A DNA stretch of 5,060 nucleotides. It comes from Flavobacteriales bacterium (lineage in GTDB: Bacteria; Bacteroidota; Bacteroidia; Flavobacteriales_D; Parvicellaceae). The DNA is taken from the NCBI GenBank assembly GCA_015488785.1, contig WFNC01000463.1, positions 1 to 5,060 on the forward strand, given 5' to 3'. The notes under the pieces are model-generated. The model saw only the letters and a program-made list of their open reading frames with translations. It was not told the origin of the DNA and ran no database searches. Both the position numbers and the translations under genes were made by a program. This document shows, in pieces, positions 1 to 4,952 of the stretch (positions within the stretch are counted from its first letter, which is position 1; every line of letters begins with the position of its first letter).

Positions 1-12
1 AAAACATTAATA

Positions 13-1485
13 ATGAGTAAAAAACTTACATCAAGAGCCACAGATTATTCAAAGTGGTACAATGAATTAGTAGTAAAAGCAGACCTTGCCGAGAACTCTG
101 GCGTACGCGGAATGATGGTTATCAAACCTTATGGTTATGCAATATGGGAAAAAATGCAAGCAGAATTGGATAAAATGTTTAAAGAAACAGGACATCAAAA
201 TGCTTATTTTCCATTATTTATACCTAAATCATACTTTTCTAAAGAAGCAAGTCACGTTGATGGTTTTGCAAAAGAATGTGCTGTTGTAACACACTATCGT
301 CTTAAAAATGATGCTGATGGAAAGGTTATTGTAGATCCTGCTGCAAAACTTGATGAAGAGCTTATCGTACGTCCTACTTCTGAAACAATTATTTGGGATA
401 CCTACAAACGATGGATTGAGTCGTATCGTGATTTACCTTTACTCATTAACCAGTGGGCAAATGTAGTGCGTTGGGAAATGCGTACCCGCTTATTCTTACG
501 TACCGCTGAATTTTTGTGGCAAGAAGGACATACTGCTCACGCAACTAAAGCAGAAGCATTAGCCGAAGCAGAACAAATGCATCAAGTATATACTACTTTC
601 GCACAGAATTTTATGGCTATGCCTGTTATCAAAGGGCGCAAAACGGAGAATGAACGTTTTGCAGGTGCTTTAGAAACCTTTACTATAGAAGCCTTAATGC
701 AAGATGGCAAAGCATTGCAAGCAGGGACTTCTCATTTTTTAGGGCAGAGTTTTTCTAAAGCATTTGATGTGAAATTTACCAATAAAGAAGGAAAACAAGA
801 AAATGTTTGGGCAACGTCTTGGGGAGTAACTACGCGTTTGATTGGCGCTTTAATTATGACCCATTCTGATGATAATGGTTTGGTACTCCCTCCAAAATTA
901 GCACCAATACAAGTTGTAATTGTGCCTATTTTTAGAAATGATGAGCAGTTAGATTTAATCAGTGAGAAAGTAGACCCAATTATTAAAGACTTACGCGAAA
1001 AAGGTGTTTCAGTTAAGTTTGACAACAGAACAACCCACAAGCCAGGGTGGAAATTTGCCGAATACGAGCTCAAAGGTGTACCTTTGCGTATTGCCATAGG
1101 ACCTCGCGATATTGAAAATGGCACGGTGGAATTAGCCCGTAGAGATACATTGAGCAAAGAAATAGTACAACAAGACAATCTTGTAGAAACTATTACTAAT
1201 TTGCTAGAAGAAATACAAGATAGTTTGTATAATAAAGCATTATCCTTTAGAAATGAACACATTACCGAAGTTAATTCATTCAAAGAATTTAAAATCGTTC
1301 TCGAAGAAAAAGGCGGTTTTATAGCAGCGCATTGGGATGGTACTGTAGCAACAGAGCATAAAATAAAAGAATTAACCAAAGCAACCATACGTTGTATTGC
1401 ATTAGACAGTAAAGAAGAAGCAGGAAACTGTGTACTTACCGGCGCACCTTCAAAACGACGTGTACTATTTGCTAAGGCTTATTAA
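13..1485 (+). CDS. proS: Prolyl-tRNA synthetase (ProRS, archaeal/eukaryote-like type)
   Basis: Cytosolic class II aminoacyl-tRNA synthetase that charges tRNA-Pro with proline using ATP. The 490-residue protein has the length of the short ProRS type, which lacks the bacterial-type editing insertion. Visible landmarks are the motif 1 region near residues 62-85, RPTSETIIW at 120-128, the motif 2 stretch RTAEFLWQEGHTAH at 163-176, the proline-pocket segment AGTSHFLGQSF at 237-247, and motif 3 at about 268-289 (TSWGVTTRLIGAL then THSDDNG). An anticodon-binding domain follows at about 298-400, then the ProRS-specific C-terminal domain ending in the typical FAKAY. In that C-terminal domain most zinc-ligand cysteines are replaced (WDGT at 441-444; NCVLTG at 472-477 keeps one Cys), which I recall as usual for Bacteroidota. 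The start at 13 gives the full expected N-terminus; only 12 bases precede it, so its promoter is outside the window. Identification is very secure. Confidence 0.97.
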   Translation: MSKKLTSRATDYSKWYNELVVKADLAENSGVRGMMVIKPYGYAIWEKMQAELDKMFKETGHQNAYFPLFIPKSYFSKEASHVDGFAKECAVVTHYRLKNDADGKVIVDPAAKLDEELIVRPTSETIIWDTYKRWIESYRDLPLLINQWANVVRWEMRTRLFLRTAEFLWQEGHTAHATKAEALAEAEQMHQVYTTFAQNFMAMPVIKGRKTENERFAGALETFTIEALMQDGKALQAGTSHFLGQSFSKAFDVKFTNKEGKQENVWATSWGVTTRLIGALIMTHSDDNGLVLPPKLAPIQVVIVPIFRNDEQLDLISEKVDPIIKDLREKGVSVKFDNRTTHKPGWKFAEYELKGVPLRIAIGPRDIENGTVELARRDTLSKEIVQQDNLVETITNLLEEIQDSLYNKALSFRNEHITEVNSFKEFKIVLEEKGGFIAAHWDGTVATEHKIKELTKATIRCIALDSKEEAGNCVLTGAPSKRRVLFAKAY

Positions 1486-1496
1486 AAAAGAATACT

Positions 1497-1973
1497 ATGA
1501 AAAAAGCAATCTATTTACTCATTTTTTTAAGTTTACTGACATCAAGTTGTAAAGTGAAAAAACCAATATTGGAAACCAGTCATATAGAAGGCATTCTCAG
1601 TGATACGGATAAGGTCAATACAGATAATGACATTAATTTGTATGAAGCTAAATCGTGTACTGTATTCAAAACAAAATGGAAAGTAAAGCGCAAGAATCAT
1701 ATTTTGCGCAAGAAAAAATACAGCCAAAAAGTAAAAGATTCTTTGATAAAACTGCATTTGCAGCTTCGTGAAAAAGCGTTGACAAGTAAATATATTAGTA
1801 TAAAAACAGCTGCAGGAAAGACCATTTATGTTTTTGTTTCGGATGTGGATTATGATCAAATTAATACATTTAAGATGGTGCATAATGCCGAAACTGTGCA
1901 CTTAATGTTTCAAGGTGTAGCATTAGGTGAAGGGCAGTTTAAAGCACGTGAATTGACTTCTATTTATAATTAA
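1497..1973 (+). CDS. Small predicted lipoprotein of unknown function
   Basis: A 158-residue protein I do not recognise as a named family. It begins with a lipoprotein-type signal peptide: MKK, a hydrophobic run at residues 4-14, then LTSSC with Cys18 as the probable lipidated residue. The mature part begins CKVKK and shows no acidic surface-export signal after the Cys, so an inner-leaflet, periplasm-facing location is more likely than the cell surface (inference). The middle (about residues 55-95) is very basic (KTKWKVKRKNH, LRKKK); the C-terminal half has alternating hydrophobic and polar residues suggesting beta strands (TIYVFVSDVDYD). It starts only 11 bp after the proS stop on the same strand, with an A-rich leader and no Shine-Dalgarno, so it is probably cotranscribed with proS. 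I see no sign of decay. A functional link to ProRS is not supported by the sequence. Confidence 0.8.
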   Translation: MKKAIYLLIFLSLLTSSCKVKKPILETSHIEGILSDTDKVNTDNDINLYEAKSCTVFKTKWKVKRKNHILRKKKYSQKVKDSLIKLHLQLREKALTSKYISIKTAAGKTIYVFVSDVDYDQINTFKMVHNAETVHLMFQGVALGEGQFKARELTSIYN

Positions 1974-1983
1974 GGATATATAA

Positions 1984-1999
1984 TTGTTGCCAGTAATAC
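1984..1999. repeat. Left copy of 16-bp inverted repeat bounding the toxin-antitoxin unit
   Basis: TTGTTGCCAGTAATAC here is the reverse complement of GTACTACTGGCAACAA at 2763-2778, with a single mismatch (15/16). The two copies lie just outside the toxin-antitoxin genes, 10 bp after the lipoprotein stop and 5 bp after the antitoxin stop, so they delimit a unit of 795 bp. The role is not established: it could be the end of an inserted cassette, a terminal inverted repeat, or a coincidence of intergenic sequence (unlikely at this length). Confidence 0.7.
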
Positions 2000-2078
2000 A
2001 CTGAACGAAAATTCACACTCTAAAGTACACTTGATAATTGATTATAAAAATGCGAATACACACTTTTTTATAAAAATA

Positions 2079-2110
2079 TTTGTTTATTGTTATCTAATTA
2101 GGTAACTTTG
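2079..2110 (+). promoter_or_regulatory. Bacteroidota-type promoter of the toxin-antitoxin operon
   Basis: TTTG at 2079-2082 and TAACTTTG at 2103-2110 are separated by 20 bp, matching the Bacteroidota primary-sigma consensus of TTG/TTTG near -33 and TAnnTTTG near -7. Transcription would start around 2115-2118, leaving only about 10 nucleotides before the toxin start codon. The -7 box overlaps an 18-bp palindrome. Confidence 0.7.
2089..2106. promoter_or_regulatory. Palindromic probable operator for the XRE antitoxin
   Basis: GTTATCTAATTAGGTAAC is a palindrome of 16 matching bases out of 18, centred on AATT. It lies between the -33 and -7 boxes and covers the first four bases of the -7 box, where a bound repressor would block transcription. 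Antitoxins of HigA type commonly autorepress their own operon through such palindromes; binding here is inferred from position and symmetry. Confidence 0.6.
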
Positions 2111-2126
2111 CTCAAAATATAATGTA

Positions 2127-2468
2127 TTGGAAGAGTTTAAAAGAAATATTAGCATCTATAAAGAACATTTTTGGAAGTTTTACAAAAAACAAAATCCAAT
2201 AGTTCAGAAAAAAATTGATTGGACAATTAGTCTAATTCAAGTTTTAAAAATAGTTCCTGAAAAATATTTAAAATACTTAACGAATACTAATGGAATTTGG
2301 GAAATAAGAGTAAAAGCCGGAAATGGAATTTTTAGAATATTTTGTTTTTTTGACAATGATAATTTAGTAATTTTATTAAGTGGTTTTCAAAAGAAAACTC
2401 AAAAGACCCCAAAAACAGAAATTAAACGAGCAGAAAAATTAAAAAAAGAATATTATGAAAACAAATAA
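2127..2468 (+). CDS. higB: RelE/HigB-like toxin (phage Gp49-like family)
   Basis: Toxin half of a type II toxin-antitoxin pair. Members of this RelE-fold superfamily are mRNA interferases that usually cut mRNA on the ribosome. The 113-residue protein has the hallmarks of the HigB/Gp49-like branch: a basic helical N-terminal half, then IWEIRVKAGNGIFRIFCFF at 57-75 with Arg61 and Arg70 as candidate active-site or RNA-binding residues, a hydrophobic strand (NLVILLSGF, 79-87), and the family signature FQKKTQKTP at 87-95 before a C-terminal lysine-rich helix. No in-frame ATG exists between the upstream stop (2103-2105) and the end of the gene, so TTG at 2127 is the best start; its product MEEFKRNISIYKEHF aligns in style with family N-termini. 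The last 14 bp overlap the antitoxin gene, indicating translational coupling. The family call is secure; the symbol is by similarity and gene order only. Confidence 0.85.
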   Translation: MEEFKRNISIYKEHFWKFYKKQNPIVQKKIDWTISLIQVLKIVPEKYLKYLTNTNGIWEIRVKAGNGIFRIFCFFDNDNLVILLSGFQKKTQKTPKTEIKRAEKLKKEYYENK

Positions 2469-2757
2469 AAACATCACATCTTGGGACACTCATATTGATA
2501 ATAAATATGGAAAAAAAGGAACAGCAAGCAGAATTGAATTTGATGAAAGTTTTGAGACATTTAAAATCGGTGTTTTAATTCAAGAAGCACGAAAAAAACA
2601 GCATTTAACACAAAAAGAACTTGCTGAAAAAACAGGAACAACTAAAAATTATATTTCTAGAATTGAAAATAATGCAAGTGATATAAGATTATCTACGTTA
2701 ATTAGAATAATTAGAGATGGATTAGGAGGAAATCTTAGCCTATCATTTGATGCTTAA
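2455..2757 (+). CDS. higA: XRE-family antitoxin / autorepressor (HigA-like)
   Basis: A 100-residue DNA-binding protein expected to neutralise the toxin encoded immediately upstream and to repress the operon. A lambda-repressor/XRE helix-turn-helix spans about residues 37-92: FKIGVLIQEARKKQHLTQ, ELAEKTGTTKNYISRIEN as the helix pair with recognition helix near KNYISRIE (64-71), and DIRLSTLIRIIRDGLGG. The N-terminal 35 residues (TSWDTHIDNKYGKKGTASR) are the extension often seen in antitoxins partnered with Gp49-like toxins, and probably contact the toxin. The ATG lies inside the 3' end of the toxin gene, overlapping by 14 bp. The toxin-first order is the HigBA arrangement. The probable operator is the palindrome at 2089-2106. 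The downstream gene has its own promoter. Confidence 0.87.
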   Translation: MKTNKNITSWDTHIDNKYGKKGTASRIEFDESFETFKIGVLIQEARKKQHLTQKELAEKTGTTKNYISRIENNASDIRLSTLIRIIRDGLGGNLSLSFDA

Positions 2758-2762
2758 ACCAA

Positions 2763-2778
2763 GTACTACTGGCAACAA
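2763..2778. repeat. Right copy of 16-bp inverted repeat bounding the toxin-antitoxin unit
   Basis: GTACTACTGGCAACAA, reverse complement (15/16) of the site at 1984-1999. It begins 5 bp after the antitoxin stop codon and is followed within 3 bp by the left arm of the long palindrome at 2781-2885, so the two repeat structures are adjacent and may form one compound site. Confidence 0.7.
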
Positions 2779-2780
2779 AA

Positions 2781-2885
2781 AATATACGTAATTGCGGTTT
2801 TGTGCTTAACCAAAAATTTGTATCTTTGAACAAAGCGTAGTGAAAGACCAAAAGTAAGTGCTAAAAGTCCGCAACTACGTATATT
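2781..2885. repeat. Long imperfect palindrome (attC-like or MITE-like) between antitoxin and truncated gene
   Basis: The arms AATATACGTAATTGCGG (2781-2797) and CCGCAACTACGTATATT (2869-2885) are reverse complements over 17 bp with one mismatch. Complementarity continues loosely inward (GTGCTTA on the left against TAAGTGC on the right, with small offsets). The 71-bp centre contains a promoter reading rightward. The right arm is followed by CAAACCGTTATAAAGC. No open reading frame of note lies inside. Possible natures are an attC-like recombination site, a miniature inverted-repeat element, or a structured leader. I recall similar sequences in intergenic regions of flavobacterial genomes, but that is unverified here. 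Confidence 0.7.
2799..2828 (+). promoter_or_regulatory. Bacteroidota-type promoter inside the palindrome
   Basis: TTTG at 2799-2802 and TATCTTTG at 2821-2828, separated by 18 bp, fit the TTTG / TAnnTTTG consensus. It would start transcription near 2834 and drive the truncated secreted-protein gene beginning at 2943, giving a leader of about 110 nt that includes the right arm of the palindrome. Confidence 0.6.
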
Positions 2886-2942
2886 CAAACCGTTATAAAG
2901 CATGAAAAAATGAACCTCCTGAATTTGAGAAAAATAAAAATT

Positions 2943-3410
2943 ATGAAGAAACTATCAACATTGGCATTATCATTGATTTTCTTAAATACAATGATAGCAC
3001 AAACAACAACTTACATTCACGGAAGTGGTAAATCTTACCCATCAAGTGGTACAGCTACGTTTAATAATGAACCAGTAATAGACTTTGGCGAAATGCCAAC
3101 TGAAAATCTTCCTCCCCAACCTTACGGACAAGATGAATACCCTTTTAATATTTACAACGATAACTCTATTGTTCAACAAAAAAGCATTACGCCAATTATT
3201 GGAAGAAATTTTGGTGCTAATAATTTAGACTATCCTATATCTGGGGTTAATCGTACTCCTGCAGATAACTTCCTTGCTATATCAAATAATGGAAATATAT
3301 TTAGTGTAGATAATTATGCTGCTGATGCTTATAAAGATACACCTGATACTATAGTCCAATTTGTTAATACTTGGCAATTCTGTATTAGCCCCCTAAAAGT
3401 TCGGACATGA
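2943..3410 (+). pseudogene. 5' fragment of a secreted-protein gene, truncated by the IS
   Basis: The reading frame begins with a strong Sec signal peptide: MKK, a hydrophobic core at residues 4-17, and probable cleavage after MIA (19) before Gln20. An ATG at 2910 is in frame but would put 11 basic and polar residues ahead of the signal peptide, so 2943 is preferred. The mature part is rich in Asn, Asp, Ser and Pro. It includes TPADNFLAISNNGNIFSVDN (105-124) and VNTW (141-144), a pattern I associate with the N-termini of large T9SS-secreted, propeller-like Bacteroidota proteins (recollection, moderate certainty). Native sequence ends at about residue 148 (3386); the frame then runs seven codons into the IS left end and stops with TGA at 3408-3410. 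Bringing the two IS flanks together would only extend it nine residues to a TAA at 4954-4956, so simple IS excision would not restore a long protein. Function unknown. Confidence 0.75.
3386..3407. repeat. IS left terminal inverted repeat
   Basis: TAGCCCCCTA at 3386-3395 and CGGACA at 3402-3407 match the reverse complement of the right end exactly in sequence and spacing, separated by a 6-bp less conserved block (2/6 matching). Confidence 0.85.
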
Positions 3411-3430
3411 TTATATAACAAAAAGTATAA

Positions 3431-3438
3431 TAAATTTG
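3431..3438 (+). promoter_or_regulatory. Possible -7 box of the IS transposase promoter
   Basis: TAAATTTG fits TAnnTTTG and lies 5 bp before the orfA ATG. No TTTG is present at the usual -33 distance, so the promoter would be weak or depend on end joining in a circular intermediate. If used, the transcript would start at or near the ATG and be leaderless. Tentative. Confidence 0.3.
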
Positions 3439-3443
3439 TAATT

Positions 3444-3758
3444 ATGTCAAAAAGAAGAACATTCAGTAAAGAAACAAAGCTTTCTATTTTAAAGGAAGCG
3501 AAAGAAAATGGAGTAAGCGCTACTTTATTAAAACATGGAATCTATCCAGTAACCTACTATTCATGGAAAAAGAAGTATGAACAGATGGGTGAAGCAGGTT
3601 TTAGACATGGAATGACTCCAGAACACTTAAAGGAAATAAAGCGGCTAGAAAAGGAGAATGCTTTGCTCAAAAAATTGTTAGCCGAAAAAGAATTAGAGGG
3701 TCATTTAAAAAGTGAACTGCTAAAAAAGAAGTTTGCCTGGGAGAAAAGAAAGAAATAG
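3444..3758 (+). CDS. IS3-family transposase OrfA (DNA-binding subunit)
   Basis: A 104-residue protein that binds the IS ends; as the N-terminal part of the OrfAB fusion it brings the catalytic domain to the DNA. An HTH_Tnp_1-type helix-turn-helix occupies about residues 5-46 (RTFSKETKLSILKEAKENG, then GIYPVTYYSWKKKYEQ). A coiled-coil/leucine-zipper segment follows at about 62-93 (LKEIKRLEKENALLKKLLAEKELEG), used for multimerisation. The start at ATG 3444 lies 58 bp inside the left end. The frame ends at TAG 3756-3758, and its last 43 bp overlap the open orfB frame, which begins after a TGA at 3713-3715. A slippery heptamer sits in this overlap. Confidence 0.92.
   Translation: MSKRRTFSKETKLSILKEAKENGVSATLLKHGIYPVTYYSWKKKYEQMGEAGFRHGMTPEHLKEIKRLEKENALLKKLLAEKELEGHLKSELLKKKFAWEKRKK
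3722..3728 (+). other. Programmed -1 ribosomal frameshift site (A_AAA_AAG)
   Basis: AAAAAAG is in the correct phase: OrfA codons are CTA (3720-3722), AAA (3723-3725), AAG (3726-3728). Slipping back one base makes the next codon GAA at 3728-3730 in the orfB frame, which is open from 3716 to 4855. The predicted fusion has 95 OrfA residues plus 376 OrfB residues, 471 in total. I see no strong downstream stem-loop. Confidence 0.85.
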
Positions 3759-4858
3759 TTTCTAAATACATTTGTTTAGGTTTAAAAAGAGATACAGCTT
3801 TAAAAATATCAGAAATTACAAAGCATCAGTATTATTATAAACCAAAAGGAACAACCTCAGGCAGACCTCCGTCAACTACAACTTTACAATTAGTAAATAA
3901 TAGTTTAGTTGAAGTAAACAATCAAGAAGTTATTTTGACTATTTATGACTACCATAAAGATATTGACACCGCTTATGGCTATCATAAAATGACTTCTCAA
4001 CTGCAACAAATAGGATATTATATTAATCATAAAAAGGTTTACCGACTAATGAAATCGGCTAATCTTTTGCAAGAAAAACACAAAAAAGTGACTAAAAATT
4101 ATGCAAAATACAGAATTGTTTGCCCTGAATCACCACTTAGTTTAATTGAGATGGATATTAAAATGGTTTGGATAACAGAACACAGGCGTCATGCTTATAT
4201 TTTAACAATTATTGATACGTTTACTCGATTTGCTCTGCATAGAGTTGTTGGTTTTACAATGAAATCTCATGAAGTAAAAAAAGCTTGGGAATATGTGATT
4301 ATAAACTACCTTCAGCCTGCAAATATGATGAGTGAAAATATAAATATTGAGGTTAGAAATGATAATGGATCACAATTTATCGCTAAAACAGTTAGGCAGT
4401 TTTTTAAAGATAATCGCCTAAACCAAGTATTCACTCACCCATATACACCACAAGAAAATGGACATATTGAAAGCTTTCATGCTATCTTATCAAATTCATT
4501 GGGTAAAAATCCTTTTTGGAGTCTTCAGGAATTAGAAAATAAATTAGATGACTTTTACCCAAAATATAACAGTATTAGGCTACATAGTTCAATAGCTAAT
4601 TTAGCTCCTTATCGTTTTTGGGTATTATGGGAAAATGATTTAATAGAAAGAAAGGTACTCAAGAATAAAAAAGTAAAATTTAAACTAAAAATACCATACC
4701 AAGAACTCTCGGGTAATATGAGCCTGAGAGAAGTTCCTTGCTTGTTTTTTGGAGGACTAAATGTCCTTGAAAAAACATATAATAAAGAAGTGGTCGAGCT
4801 CGATTCACCTCAAAAACAACTTTCGGTACAAAAATCACCATCAGTCGTTCCTTGCTGA
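3728..4858 (+). CDS. IS3-family transposase OrfB (rve/DDE integrase domain), made as OrfAB fusion
   Basis: Catalytic part of the transposase, which cuts and joins the IS ends. It lies in the -1 frame relative to orfA and is given here from the codon following the slip. The first ATG in this frame is at 3989, inside conserved sequence, and a TTG at 3935 would lose the N-terminal part, so expression as the OrfAB fusion (3444-4858) is most likely. An N-terminal HTH_21-like region is visible (ISEITKHQYYYKPKG, and YGYHKM...GYYINHKKVYRLMK). The retroviral-integrase fold carries the DDE triad: Asp238 in EMDIKMVW, Asp307 in RNDNGSQF and Glu343 in ENGHIESFH (fusion numbering), with 35 residues between the last two. 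The IS3 signature YNSIRLHSS follows. A tail of roughly 70 residues rich in Lys, Ser and Val ends in SPSVVPC. No frameshift or missing catalytic residue is seen. Confidence 0.9.
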   Translation, partial: EVCLGEKKEIVSKYICLGLKRDTALKISEITKHQYYYKPKGTTSGRPPSTTTLQLVNNSLVEVNNQEVILTIYDYHKDIDTAYGYHKMTSQLQQIGYYINHKKVYRLMKSANLLQEKHKKVTKNYAKYRIVCPESPLSLIEMDIKMVWITEHRRHAYILTIIDTFTRFALHRVVGFTMKSHEVKKAWEYVIINYLQPANMMSENINIEVRNDNGSQFIAKTVRQFFKDNRLNQVFTHPYTPQENGHIESFHAILSNSLGKNPFWSLQELENKLDDFYPKYNSIRLHSSIANLAPYRFWVLWENDLIERKVLKNKKVKFKLKIPYQELSGNMSLREVPCLFFGGLNVLEKTYNKEVVELDSPQKQLSVQKSPSVVPC

Positions 4859-4905
4859 TGCAAAAATATGAAGAAAAATAACTATATTAGCAACTCAAAA
4901 TAAGA

Positions 4906-4927
4906 TTGTCCGATTAATAGGGGGCTA
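4906..4927. repeat. IS right terminal inverted repeat
   Basis: TGTCCG at 4907-4912 and TAGGGGGCTA at 4918-4927 mirror CGGACA and TAGCCCCCTA of the left end with identical spacing. The orfB stop is 69 bp inside this end; the 4859-4905 stretch is AT-rich with no gene. Confidence 0.85.
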
Positions 4928-4952
4928 GACCAGCAATCCAAAAGTTTTTAGG

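Larger units (their letters stand above)
3386..4927 (+). mobile_element. IS3-family insertion sequence, apparently complete
   Basis: About 1542 bp, bounded by imperfect terminal inverted repeats and carrying two overlapping transposase frames with a programmed -1 frameshift site, which is the standard IS3-family plan. Both orfs are intact and all catalytic residues are present, so the element may be active. The exact ends are uncertain by 2-3 bp: the outermost matching bases TAGCCCCCTA could include target bases. No 3-5 bp target duplication is visible; the best reading leaves only a shared TA. The element truncates the secreted-protein gene on its left. I cannot assign a named IS or subgroup without a database search. 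Confidence 0.92.

Noticed and set aside
732..1388. 218-codon minus-strand open frame inside proS
   Set aside because: It lies wholly antisense to the well-conserved proS reading frame, and its product is a low-complexity Ser/Leu-rich string with no domain logic; a shadow frame.
1542..1901. 119-codon minus-strand open frame inside the lipoprotein gene
   Set aside because: Antisense to a gene with a proper signal peptide and good spacing to proS; the product has no recognisable features beyond Phe/Ile-rich composition.
2065..2076. TTTTTATAAAAA palindrome as a terminator or operator
   Set aside because: Pure A/T and short; such palindromes are expected by chance in this composition, and it lacks a GC stem. 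The 2089-2106 palindrome is a better operator candidate.
2804..2901. Classical integron attC core sites (GCTTAAC at 2804-2810 with GTTATAAAGC at 2892-2901)
   Set aside because: GCTTAAC fits RYYYAAC, but the right partner does not fit GTTRRRY and the two do not pair in register. Only a general attC-like architecture, not a canonical attC site, can be claimed.
2902..2913. ATG at 2902 as a start for the truncated secreted-protein gene
   Set aside because: It gives M-K-K and then an immediate TGA. The in-frame ATG at 2943 places the signal peptide correctly at the N-terminus.
4928..4952. Rho-independent terminator between the IS and the T9SS gene
   Set aside because: CCAAAAGTTTTTAGG has weak, imperfect symmetry with almost no GC stem; not enough to call a terminator.
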